This document shows positions 26,830-34,581 of a stretch of 64,000 bases of DNA, one piece after another; the first letter of the stretch is position 1; each line of letters begins with the position of its first letter. The translations under genes were made by a program, and so were the position numbers. The DNA comes from Longitalea arenae (GTDB lineage: Bacteria; Bacteroidota; Bacteroidia; Chitinophagales; Chitinophagaceae). The notes below the pieces were generated by a model, which saw nothing but the letters and a program-made list of their open reading frames with translations, searched no databases and was not told the DNA's origin. Location of the stretch: positions 868,001 through 932,000 of the forward strand of contig NZ_JAFFJX010000002.1 of assembly GCF_016924755.1 (NCBI RefSeq), read 5' to 3'.

Positions 26830-28695
26830 ATGGAAAATCGGGAACAAATAAAGAACCGGATGATGAAAACGGCTGCAAGGCTGTGGGGATATCCCGAAGA
26901 TGAAACCGAATCTTCATTCGATCCCCTGGTGAATGTGCTGTTCTCTGCCTGCGCATTGGAACTGGAAAAGATCTCCAATGAAGTGCATGCCTCACGCGCC
27001 CGTTTACTGGAACGGATGGTGCAATTATTGTCACCGGAAGTGTTAAGCGGGCCCCTGCCGGCCCATGCCGTCATGCATGCAAGAACAGTAGACGACGGCG
27101 CCACGCTGATAGAAAGTGACCAGTTCCTCTGTTCGCAAAAAATAAATGCCAGCTATGAAACGGCCGGTACCGGTTATAAGGATCTGTATTTTGCACCCAG
27201 CGCCAGCTTTCACATTAATAACGCAGCCGTTACCTACCTGGCCACCGGTCATCAACTGTTCCGGTACCGCGAAATGATCTCCAAGGAAGTGATCACCCAT
27301 TGCCTGCCGGAAAAAGAACTGGAGCAAGGGGTATTGTGGATCGGCCTCACAGGCGACCGCCTCAACCTGCACAATACCCAATTCTATTTCGAGATCAGAA
27401 ATGAAGTAAATAAAGAATTATTCTATAAGAACCTGCCACAGGCCCGCTGGTTCTATGACGACCAGGAATTAGCTGCACTACCCGGGTATAACCAGGAAAA
27501 TATCAGCGGCGAGCTGCTGGATATAGAGCAGCTGCTGGTTAGAAAGAATACCGCCGCCTGGAAATTCAAAGCCTTTGTAAACGCCTATTACAAACCCAGG
27601 TTCATTACGATTCGCCATCCGCAAAATGACAGGCTCACCGGAAAGGAAGGCTGGCCGGCCGGGCTGTCACAGGCATTCAATAAAAATGAACTGTTATCCT
27701 TACGCGCCGAAAAAGTACACTGGCTAAAAGTGCAATTCCCGGAAAATATTGCCAGCTCGGTACTGCAGGATGTCGTATGCCATATCAATTGCTTTCCGGT
27801 GGTGAACGCCCGTTTACATGAAACAACCTACGCCATTCGCGACATATTGAACATTGTTCCTATGTACACGAATGATATCTTTTTCGACCTGCAGGAAATT
27901 TCAGACCTCGATGATAACGTGTACAACATCCGGACCCTCGAAAAAAACGTACATGAGAAACTAACGGTAATATTGAGGCAGGGTGGAGTAGGGCGATTTG
28001 ACGAACGGGACGCCTCCATGATCATTGAACACATTGTACAGTTATTGAGCGATGAAGGTGCGGCCTTCTCGGTGCTCGGCCGCAGTTTTCTCACAGGAGA
28101 ACTGAAGCAGCTGCAGCAGATCATTTACAAGCTGGAACAGCAAATGATCAACCGCGACCTGAACCGGGAATTCACGCCCTTCCTGGTGATCCGTAAAGAG
28201 ACCAATGAAGCAATCAGTAACCTGATCATTAAATACTGGAGCACGTGCGGCGAAAAAGGCAATGATATAAAAGCCGGTACCAGTATGCAGGTGTATCATA
28301 CCAATAGTCCGTATCACACCACCTGTACCCTGGTAACAACCACCATGGGTGGCCGCAATCGCCTGAGCGCCTCGGAAAGCATTACCGCCTATAAATCGGC
28401 CCTGCTTTCCCGCGACCGGTTGATCAGCCTGGAAGACATAAAGATCTTCTGCCGCCTGCAAATGGGAGCGATGGCCAGGCAGATCCAGGTAGCCAAAGGC
28501 GTAATGGTCCCCCGCCAGGTATCGCAGGGTTTTACCCGTACCATCGATGTTACCATCCGCTTGAACCGTAAAGATTATATGGATGCGCAGGATAAAAACC
28601 AGCTTTCCTATTGGAAAGAAAGCCTGGTGCAGCAGCTGACCGAAAGATCAGCCGGCTTAACACCTTTCAGGGTGTTTATAGAGCAGGAACTCTGA
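26830..28695 (+). CDS. tssF: TssF, T6SS baseplate wedge protein
   Basis: The 621-aa protein matches TssF (VasA-type). An N-terminal segment typically reads MKTAARLWGYPEDE...FDPLV, and EVHASRARLLERMVQLLSPEVLSGPLPAHAVM is close to the family consensus A.L.E.....LLP..L. .PiPS. Later, C-terminal ..SIEDIKIFCR..MG matches the baseplate-gp6 region. It assembles with TssE and two TssG-type contacts into the wedge. Length is usual for the family. The gap to tssG is unusually long and filled by repeats. Confidence 0.87.
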   Translation: MENREQIKNRMMKTAARLWGYPEDETESSFDPLVNVLFSACALELEKISNEVHASRARLLERMVQLLSPEVLSGPLPAHAVMHARTVDDGATLIESDQFLCSQKINASYETAGTGYKDLYFAPSASFHINNAAVTYLATGHQLFRYREMISKEVITHCLPEKELEQGVLWIGLTGDRLNLHNTQFYFEIRNEVNKELFYKNLPQARWFYDDQELAALPGYNQENISGELLDIEQLLVRKNTAAWKFKAFVNAYYKPRFITIRHPQNDRLTGKEGWPAGLSQAFNKNELLSLRAEKVHWLKVQFPENIASSVLQDVVCHINCFPVVNARLHETTYAIRDILNIVPMYTNDIFFDLQEISDLDDNVYNIRTLEKNVHEKLTVILRQGGVGRFDERDASMIIEHIVQLLSDEGAAFSVLGRSFLTGELKQLQQIIYKLEQQMINRDLNREFTPFLVIRKETNEAISNLIIKYWSTCGEKGNDIKAGTSMQVYHTNSPYHTTCTLVTTTMGGRNRLSASESITAYKSALLSRDRLISLEDIKIFCRLQMGAMARQIQVAKGVMVPRQVSQGFTRTIDVTIRLNRKDYMDAQDKNQLSYWKESLVQQLTERSAGLTPFRVFIEQEL

Positions 28696-28945
28696 AGTAG
28701 TGGCGAATAGCAACTTGGCGAGTAGGGAAGAGACAAACATTAAACAATGAGCAGGAAGGACGAAGGAGAAATGAAGTACCGAGTGACAAGTGGCGAGTGG
28801 CGACTGGAAAAAGCGAGTATTAAAGAATAAGCAGGAAGGAGAAACGGGCAACTAAGCAAGCGTGTATTCATTAGCACATTAGCATATCAGCACATTAGCA
28901 CATTAGCAAATTAGCACATTAGCAAATTAGCACATCGACCAATAA
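28696..28945. repeat. Word-repeat elements between tssF and tssG
   Basis: Two families lie side by side. 28696-28860 carries AGTGGCGAGTGGCGACTGG words plus a duplicated segment around AGCAGGAAGGA(C/G) at about 28739 and 28819. 28868-28936 carries TTAGCACATTAGCAAATTAG words like those at 7.6 kb. Together they put a 260-bp non-coding gap inside what should be one operon. Confidence 0.7.
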
Positions 28946-28955
28946 CCATTAATCA

Positions 28956-29894
28956 ATGTCCCGACAAATTGCAATAGAAACATTTCTCAAAGAGCTATCA
29001 GCTTTTCTCTATGATATTAAAGCAGAGGCCCTCGTAAACCAGGCGCTGCAGCACGATGTGCATCCGGAGGATTTCGTCGTGCTGCCCGATGGAAAATTTT
29101 ACCGCGAATACCGGAGTGATCTGTATGCCATGAACATGATCGATGATACCCGTTTGCGCCAGTTACTGCAGCTTCGCTTATCCCGTTCCGGCATCTATGA
29201 TCTTGTGCCGGAAGGTCTTTTCCACCAACCCTTTAATAATGCCAGGTCGAACAGCTCCGCCACCGAAATGGCCGCTCAAAGCCGTATCGACCGCAAAAAG
29301 GAAATGGCCGCCCGGAAATTCTTTCAACCCATTGAAAACAGTTTTTTTCAGCAACGGGTAATGATCGAACGGCAGGAAGAGCACTTACTGGCCGGCATGA
29401 ACAATGGTTTGCTGAACGACTACTTTTTTACATTCTGGGAATTCCCGGAGAATTTGAACAGAAGCTCGGCCATGTTGCTGGTACTGCTTTTACCCTATGC
29501 ACACGCCATTGCCGGCGACCTGCCGTTAATGCAGCAATGCCTGGAAATACTGTTGCAGGAAAAAGTGACCATTACACCGGTGCCGCCTGCGGAGTGTATA
29601 GCGCCGGGAAATGCTTTCCGCCTGGGCATGGGCGAACTGGGCAATGACCTGGTTTGCGGACAAAGATTTTCAGAAGATTATCCCTGTTTGCAATACAATA
29701 TTGGTCCGTTAGCGAATGCAAGACCTGTTGATTATTGCCCGGGGGGCGACAATGATATACTGTTACAGGTGTTCAATAATTATTTCGCACCTGCAGAAGC
29801 AGACATCATTATCAATGTAGAAGTAGACCGTTCCAGGGCATTGGTAGCATTGAATGAAGCGGAAAGCCCGATCTTGGGTTATGCGGTTCTATAG
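28956..29894 (+). CDS. tssG: TssG, T6SS baseplate protein
   Basis: The 312-aa protein follows tssF as in other T6SS loci and has TssG-type features: a segment of aromatic and acidic residues and the pattern NAFRLGMGELGNDLVCGQRFSEDYPCLQYNIGPL, in which the LG.G.LG....GxR..D motif of TssG is recognisable. TssG holds two TssF subunits and carries TssK trimers in the wedge. Its start overlaps the end of the upstream repeat element, with ATG at 28956. Confidence 0.82.
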   Translation: MSRQIAIETFLKELSAFLYDIKAEALVNQALQHDVHPEDFVVLPDGKFYREYRSDLYAMNMIDDTRLRQLLQLRLSRSGIYDLVPEGLFHQPFNNARSNSSATEMAAQSRIDRKKEMAARKFFQPIENSFFQQRVMIERQEEHLLAGMNNGLLNDYFFTFWEFPENLNRSSAMLLVLLLPYAHAIAGDLPLMQQCLEILLQEKVTITPVPPAECIAPGNAFRLGMGELGNDLVCGQRFSEDYPCLQYNIGPLANARPVDYCPGGDNDILLQVFNNYFAPAEADIIINVEVDRSRALVALNEAESPILGYAVL

Positions 29895-29918
29895 TAAAAC
29901 AGGCGGTATACTGTATTT

Positions 29919-29954
29919 CATTAGCATATTAGCACATTAGCAAATTATCATATT
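29919..29954. repeat. Word-repeat element (TTAGCACA family) abutting the tssN start
   Basis: TTAGCATATTAGCACATTAG and CAAATTATCATATT run directly into the ATG at 29955, so the element forms the whole translation-initiation region of tssN. Confidence 0.65.
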
Positions 29955-30824
29955 ATGTTATCACCCGAACTTAACAGACTGTTACTTTACCTGGGGATCG
30001 GCCTGATCAGCTTTTCATCGATCATCGGCCTTTTTGCCAAAAAGATCCGTAACAGCTTTAAACCATTCAGCAAAAGAGCTATCTGGTATCTGTTGATTTC
30101 TGTGGCCGTCTTTGCGCTGACCGGATTGTTCATTGCGACCGGTTTCTTTTCCAATTATAACAGATACTTTATCTTCTTCCAGGTGCTTTTCCTGCTCTAC
30201 GGCGCCCTCCATATTTACATGATGCAACGGAAAATGGATTGGGGGAAAGACAGGCAGTCCTTTGTTCCTGACCTCATCTTTACCCTGCTGATCCTGCTGG
30301 CCGGCGCCATTTGCTTTTTACTCGCTTACCGTTGGGTAAACCGCGAAGGGCTCGAACTGCCCATGATGTGGTCGACCCTCTTCTTCATTATTCCATTATT
30401 TGTTTGGCACACCTTCCTGGCAGCACTGGCCATTCCGCCCAAGGTACTGAACCAATGGTATTACCCGGTACATGAACCAATGGCCGACCCGGAAGAAAGT
30501 AAACTGAAGAACATGCTGCTCATCAGCTTTGAATTTCAGAAGAACGGACAGGAGACTTATTTTACCAATTTCAGGGCCAAGGCGCCGGTAGACATGGAAC
30601 TGGGCCAGCTGTTCTATTATTTCATCAACGATTATAACGAACGCCATCCGCAGGGCCAGATCCTGTATTCAAATGGCACCGGTAAACCTTATGGCTGGAT
30701 GTTTTACAAAAAGCCGAAATGGTACACCATCTTAACCACTTATATGGATGCAGATAAGACCATTTTCCTTAACCGCATAAGGGAGAACGATGTCATTGTA
30801 TGCAGCCGCATTATTGAAAATTGA
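29955..30824 (+). CDS. tssN: TssN, subtype-iii T6SS membrane protein
   Basis: The 289-aa protein has about five hydrophobic segments in its first 165 residues (LLLYLGIGLISFSSIIGLF; WYLLISVAVFALTGLFIA; YFIFFQVLFLLYGALHIYM; LIFTLLILLAGAICFLLAY; LFFIIPLFVWHTFLAALA), then a soluble domain of about 125 residues. This topology and its place between tssG and tssK match TssN, a membrane component found only in Bacteroidetes T6SS, which replaces part of the TssJLM complex. The stop overlaps a TTG upstream of tssK, so the two are tightly coupled. Confidence 0.78.
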   Translation: MLSPELNRLLLYLGIGLISFSSIIGLFAKKIRNSFKPFSKRAIWYLLISVAVFALTGLFIATGFFSNYNRYFIFFQVLFLLYGALHIYMMQRKMDWGKDRQSFVPDLIFTLLILLAGAICFLLAYRWVNREGLELPMMWSTLFFIIPLFVWHTFLAALAIPPKVLNQWYYPVHEPMADPEESKLKNMLLISFEFQKNGQETYFTNFRAKAPVDMELGQLFYYFINDYNERHPQGQILYSNGTGKPYGWMFYKKPKWYTILTTYMDADKTIFLNRIRENDVIVCSRIIEN

Positions 30825-30850
30825 GCTTGAAACCACAAAATATATTACGC

Positions 30851-32032
30851 ATGGAGGCAACACGTGAATACCTGCCCGTAAACTGGGTAGATGGGATGAA
30901 GATCAACAAAACGCATTTTATTACACAGGACAATGCATTCACTTACCGGCAGGCGCACACTGTAAGCAGTTTTTTAAATGAACACAATTATGGATTGCTG
31001 CCGGTATTCGACCGCCATCATACTTCCGCCAAATTATTTTTATCACTCGATAATGAGCAGACCGTACACCTGCGCATTCAACGATGCCGGGCTATTTCAA
31101 GAGGCGGTTATGTGATGGAATTCGATACGGATACATCGCTTACCGGTCAGCAGTTATCGGCCGGTATTCCAGGGCTGCAGGTGCCCTTCAGTGAGTTGAA
31201 AGACCGCTCCGAATTTTATTATGTAGTGTTAAGCATCGATCCATACGAACGGGTGCCTTTTGGTGTAGCTGATCCTAAAGAAACGCCACCGCGTATGCCA
31301 TTTACCATGCCGGTATATCATCTTACCTTATTACCGGCGCAGGAAACCAGCGCTGTTTCATTGGGACAATTCCAGGTTCCGGTAGGGAAGGTAATCGTAG
31401 AAGAACAGGTCGTTCGCCTGCTGGACAATTATATTCCACCCTGTACGGCAGTGAACAGCCATTTCGAATTACTGGAAGTGCATGCCGGGCTGGAACAGTT
31501 CTTTGGCCAGATGGAATTATATGCCCTGCAGATCATTCAGAAAATATTACAAAAGAAACAGCAGAATGAACTCGCCGATGCCATTTACAAAATATGCGAG
31601 AACCTGAGCGTGTTCACTGCCACTGAATATACCAATTTCAAATTATCTTATATCTACCAGCCGCCGGTATTTATGATAACCGCCGTAACAGGTATGGCAA
31701 GGCTCATAAAAAATACGATTGATTTTTATACCGGAACCAGCAAGGATGAACTGATCAGTTATTGTACCGAATGGTGTGGCGTAAGCCAGGGCGAACTTGA
31801 ATCAGCTATCACCACCTTGTGCAGTTACCAGTACAATCACCTGGATATAAATGATTCCCTGGAAAAAGTGTTGCGTTTTACCCAGATCATTTCAGCCCTG
31901 TTCAGCAGCCTGTCGCGCCTCGAGTACATTGGCAAGAAAAAAGAGACCGGCATATTTGTAAAAGAGCAGGTCCTGATCCCGCAGGCAGAAGCAGCGCCCA
32001 TAAAGAAAAGAAGAAGTTTCCTGGCAGATTAA
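30851..32032 (+). CDS. tssK: TssK, T6SS baseplate-membrane connector
   Basis: The 393-aa protein begins MEATREYLPVNWVDGMKINKTHF, like the TssK opening segment, in which a conserved W.DGM...P.HF pattern binds TssG. A C-terminal helical domain of about 100 residues (ITGMARLIKNTIDF ...) resembles the membrane-complex-binding part. TssK links the baseplate to the membrane proteins. I prefer the ATG at 30851 over a TTG at 30821 that overlaps tssN, because it matches family N-termini. Confidence 0.82.
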   Translation: MEATREYLPVNWVDGMKINKTHFITQDNAFTYRQAHTVSSFLNEHNYGLLPVFDRHHTSAKLFLSLDNEQTVHLRIQRCRAISRGGYVMEFDTDTSLTGQQLSAGIPGLQVPFSELKDRSEFYYVVLSIDPYERVPFGVADPKETPPRMPFTMPVYHLTLLPAQETSAVSLGQFQVPVGKVIVEEQVVRLLDNYIPPCTAVNSHFELLEVHAGLEQFFGQMELYALQIIQKILQKKQQNELADAIYKICENLSVFTATEYTNFKLSYIYQPPVFMITAVTGMARLIKNTIDFYTGTSKDELISYCTEWCGVSQGELESAITTLCSYQYNHLDINDSLEKVLRFTQIISALFSSLSRLEYIGKKKETGIFVKEQVLIPQAEAAPIKKRRSFLAD

Positions 32033-32063
32033 TTAATGAATCATCATAATAAACCAACCAAAA

Positions 32064-32585
32064 ATGCCAACCGTATTAAATCACAGGGAAAGGAACCGTG
32101 CATTTTTAAAGTTTTTGTTCTTTTTCATTATTGCCGTCTGGCTCATAGTAGGAGCCATTTATTTCGACATGCGGATTCCCTACAAAGAAAATGAAGTATT
32201 GCGCGAACAGGTTACCCGTTACCGCAACCAAAGCATTGCCCAGGAAAAATTTGTGACCAGCATGGATCAGGCGAAGATGCTGATCGACTCGCTGAAACAA
32301 CCGGGCGTAAACAGCATGTACCTGAACCAGCAGATCGCTGCCAAATTACGGGAGCTTACAGATCTGCAATACAAAGACAGCAGCATGTACAGCAGGATGA
32401 ACAAGAATGTGCTCGACCTGTACCTGCGTTACCAGGATGCTACCAACAAAGTGGTAAGCATGGGCGATCTGCCAAAACAGCTCGAAGATTATAAAGGAAA
32501 ATATGAACAAACGCAACGTGATCTTGACCAGGCACGCCGCGATATCGATCTGCTGAGAAGGGCCAGCACGGCAGCAGGATTTTAG
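32064..32585 (+). CDS. tssO: TssO, subtype-iii T6SS membrane protein
   Basis: The 173-aa protein has a short cytosolic N-terminus, one transmembrane helix at about 14-33 (FLFFFIIAVWLIVGAIYFDM), and a long helical periplasmic part (VTSMDQAKMLIDSL ... YKGKYEQTQRDLDQARRDIDLL) that is probably coiled-coil. The bitopic topology, size and place after tssK fit TssO, one of the Bacteroidetes-specific T6SS components. It ends the first T6SS block. Confidence 0.72.
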   Translation: MPTVLNHRERNRAFLKFLFFFIIAVWLIVGAIYFDMRIPYKENEVLREQVTRYRNQSIAQEKFVTSMDQAKMLIDSLKQPGVNSMYLNQQIAAKLRELTDLQYKDSSMYSRMNKNVLDLYLRYQDATNKVVSMGDLPKQLEDYKGKYEQTQRDLDQARRDIDLLRRASTAAGF

Positions 32586-32740
32586 CCAATGTGATAATTT
32601 GATAATTAGCTAATGTGCTAATGACAACAGCCACAGGAAAGTCGATGGAAATAATGTTCTTTTTTAACGTTTGCCGTTTCACGTTTACGACTTTGCCTAT
32701 CGCTTATTGCCAATTGCCGATTGCTTATTGACTTTAACCT
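32586..32740. repeat. Word-repeat element that supplies the C-terminus of the NlpC/P60 gene
   Basis: GATAATTTGATAATTAGC and TAATGTGCTAATG (32590-32622) are followed by ACGTTTGCCGTTTCACGTTT (32668-32690), then CTTATTGCCAATTGCCGATTGCTTATTG words (32700-32735, written here as overlapping units of 8-9 bases). The stop codon of the reverse-strand lipoprotein gene lies inside it. Confidence 0.65.
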
Positions 32741-33352
32741 ACCCGCAGCAACAAAGCGCTTTTTCCAGTAAGGATCATCGAGGTTGGCCAGGCTTACGCC
32801 ACTGGAAGTAGAAGCGTTGACAAAATACCGGTTATGCAGATACAGGCCAACATGGGATATAGGCTGTCCGGGAACCGTACGAAAGAAGACCAGGTCACCT
32901 TCAGAAAAATAGGTTTTATCATGAAAAGGCTCCACATTTTTTGTAAAGAACTGTTGCGCCGAGGTGCGGGGCACCTGGATCTTGTATACATCGCCGAGCA
33001 GGCGTTGAATAAAGCCCGAGCAATCGATGCCTTTTTCATCATTACCTCCGTACTTGTACGGCGTTTTCAGCCATTTATCGATGAACGCATACAATACGAT
33101 ATTGGAAAGACTATCCGGGTTGGCCCGCATAAAAGCGGCGTATTTGGCAATAAGCTTTTTTTCAGCACTGGCATTGGGAAGTGTAAGCGAAGCATCTGCC
33201 GGTTTCACTACTATGGTCTCATACTGATTGGCCGATCTGCGGGAACCGGAGCAGGCAACCAGCAAGAACAAAGCGGCAACACCCACAAAAGCTGGCAGCT
33301 TGCCAGTAAGAATAACACGGGAACTGTATTGAAAAAAGGTAATTCGTTTCAT
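32618..33352 (-). CDS. NlpC/P60 cell-wall endopeptidase lipoprotein within the T6SS cluster
   Basis: The N-terminus has a signal sequence and lipobox (LFLLVAC), so the protein is probably a lipoprotein. The NlpC/P60 domain at about 75-205 shows DCSGF with nucleophile C111, HVGLY with H167, and N179 in VNAST at the third position, where His is commoner. This family cuts the peptide bond within cell-wall stem peptides. It is read against its T6SS neighbours, between tssO and the PKD gene. It may open peptidoglycan for the apparatus, or be a passenger gene. The last 38 residues (after AAGRL) are encoded by word-repeat sequence. I start at ATG 33352, not the TTG at 33361. Confidence 0.87.
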   Translation of the reverse strand: MKRITFFQYSSRVILTGKLPAFVGVAALFLLVACSGSRRSANQYETIVVKPADASLTLPNASAEKKLIAKYAAFMRANPDSLSNIVLYAFIDKWLKTPYKYGGNDEKGIDCSGFIQRLLGDVYKIQVPRTSAQQFFTKNVEPFHDKTYFSEGDLVFFRTVPGQPISHVGLYLHNRYFVNASTSSGVSLANLDDPYWKKRFVAAGRLKSISNRQLAISDRQSRKRETANVKKEHYFHRLSCGCCH

Positions 33353-33414
33353 AGCTGACAATACGGTTTACAAAGACACACCCACGTAACAAACGTGAAC
33401 GAAAAAGTAAAATT

Positions 33415-34458
33415 ATGGAAAATAAAAAATTACAGCTGGCTTATCTCGATGAAAAGGTCATTCTCACAATGATCATTACGGCCTTGCTGGGACTGGTGAT
33501 CACCGGCTTCAAGTATAAGAACTATGAACATTGCTTCGATTTTCACATAAAGGCAAAAGCGAATTTTTTCCGTACCGACGAACCTATTCGCTTCGAGACC
33601 GATGCCCTGTATGCCAAAGAATTTCAGTGGGATTTTGGCGACAATGAGAAAAGCCAGACCAATATCAGCTCAGCGGTTCATGCCTATAACCTGCCGGGCG
33701 AATATACGGTTGCCCTTACGATAAATGGCGTTTGTACCGAATACAAAACGATCTATATTACAAAAGCGCCCAAACTGGAGAACCCGCTGCTGATGCCCCG
33801 CTTTGTTTGTCCGCAAATGGCCGAAGTAGGCAAGCCGGTCACCTTCCAGGATACTACCGCCGGTGCGCATAGCTGGGAATGGCGTTTTGGTGAAACCGCT
33901 GTTGTAGACGCCACTTCCTCCACCGCCAGTTATGTATACAAAACACCGGGCTTAAAGACCATTTCCCTGATCCTGAACAATGATCCCAAACAATTGGGGG
34001 TTTGTAAGGTGTATGTGAACGATAAAACTGTGGCGCCGTCAAGATCGAACACGCGAATGCCTTCCCGGCAGCCTTCCTTTGTGGTTGTACCCGCCCGTCC
34101 GCAAACGCCCACACTCGAAGAACAAAACCAGGCGCAGCCTGCGGTTACCGAACCGCCCAAACCGCAGGGAGTAAGCATCAGCAAACAGGAGCTGGAAACC
34201 AAACTGCGTGGCGTAGTGAACAACTATTTAACGGCAGAGAATTTTGCGCCCTATTTTTGTAATAACCTGAATGTGCCCGTAAGTCTCAATGGCACTGAAA
34301 TAACTTTCACCCAGTTCTGTAACAAACTCAGCTCTATCAGGACAGATAAAAAGATCAAACAACTGAATGTGCAGCAGATAAAGAGCAGCGAGAATAATTG
34401 TTTGATCGGACTGAATGTAAGCCTGAAAATGAAAAAGGAATTCCTCGGCATCTTTTAG
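33415..34458 (+). CDS. PKD-domain membrane protein, probable TssP-like T6SS component
   Basis: The 347-aa protein has one transmembrane helix near the N-terminus (about 14-32, KVILTMIITALLGLVITGF). Two PKD-like beta-sandwiches follow, at about 50-115 (FQWDFGDNEKS ... HAYNLPGEYTVALTI) and 125-200 (WEWRFGE ... YVYKTPGLKTISLIL). A Pro-rich linker comes next (about 205-245), then a C-terminal domain of about 100 residues. Its position between tssO and tssH and its single-pass topology suggest it is the periplasm-facing TssP-type protein of subtype iii. I leave the symbol blank because I could not align it to a known TssP. A repeat element separates it from tssH. Confidence 0.72.
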   Translation: MENKKLQLAYLDEKVILTMIITALLGLVITGFKYKNYEHCFDFHIKAKANFFRTDEPIRFETDALYAKEFQWDFGDNEKSQTNISSAVHAYNLPGEYTVALTINGVCTEYKTIYITKAPKLENPLLMPRFVCPQMAEVGKPVTFQDTTAGAHSWEWRFGETAVVDATSSTASYVYKTPGLKTISLILNNDPKQLGVCKVYVNDKTVAPSRSNTRMPSRQPSFVVVPARPQTPTLEEQNQAQPAVTEPPKPQGVSISKQELETKLRGVVNNYLTAENFAPYFCNNLNVPVSLNGTEITFTQFCNKLSSIRTDKKIKQLNVQQIKSSENNCLIGLNVSLKMKKEFLGIF

Positions 34459-34552
34459 GATTATGAGATTTCTGATCTCCAGATCTTAGGATTTGAAATC
34501 TCCCAATCATAAATCCCCCAAATCAGAAATAATAAATCAGAAATCAGAAATA
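34457..34552. repeat. Inverted word-repeat element (AAATC family) before tssH
   Basis: GATTATGAGATTTCTGATCT and CTTAGGATTTG on the left face AAATCTCCCAATCATAAATC and CAAATCAGAAAT words on the right. An imperfect hairpin of about 35 bp per arm is possible, right after the PKD gene. Confidence 0.7.
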
Positions 34553-34581
34553 AAGGTTTTGGTTAATCTAAAAACAGTGTA

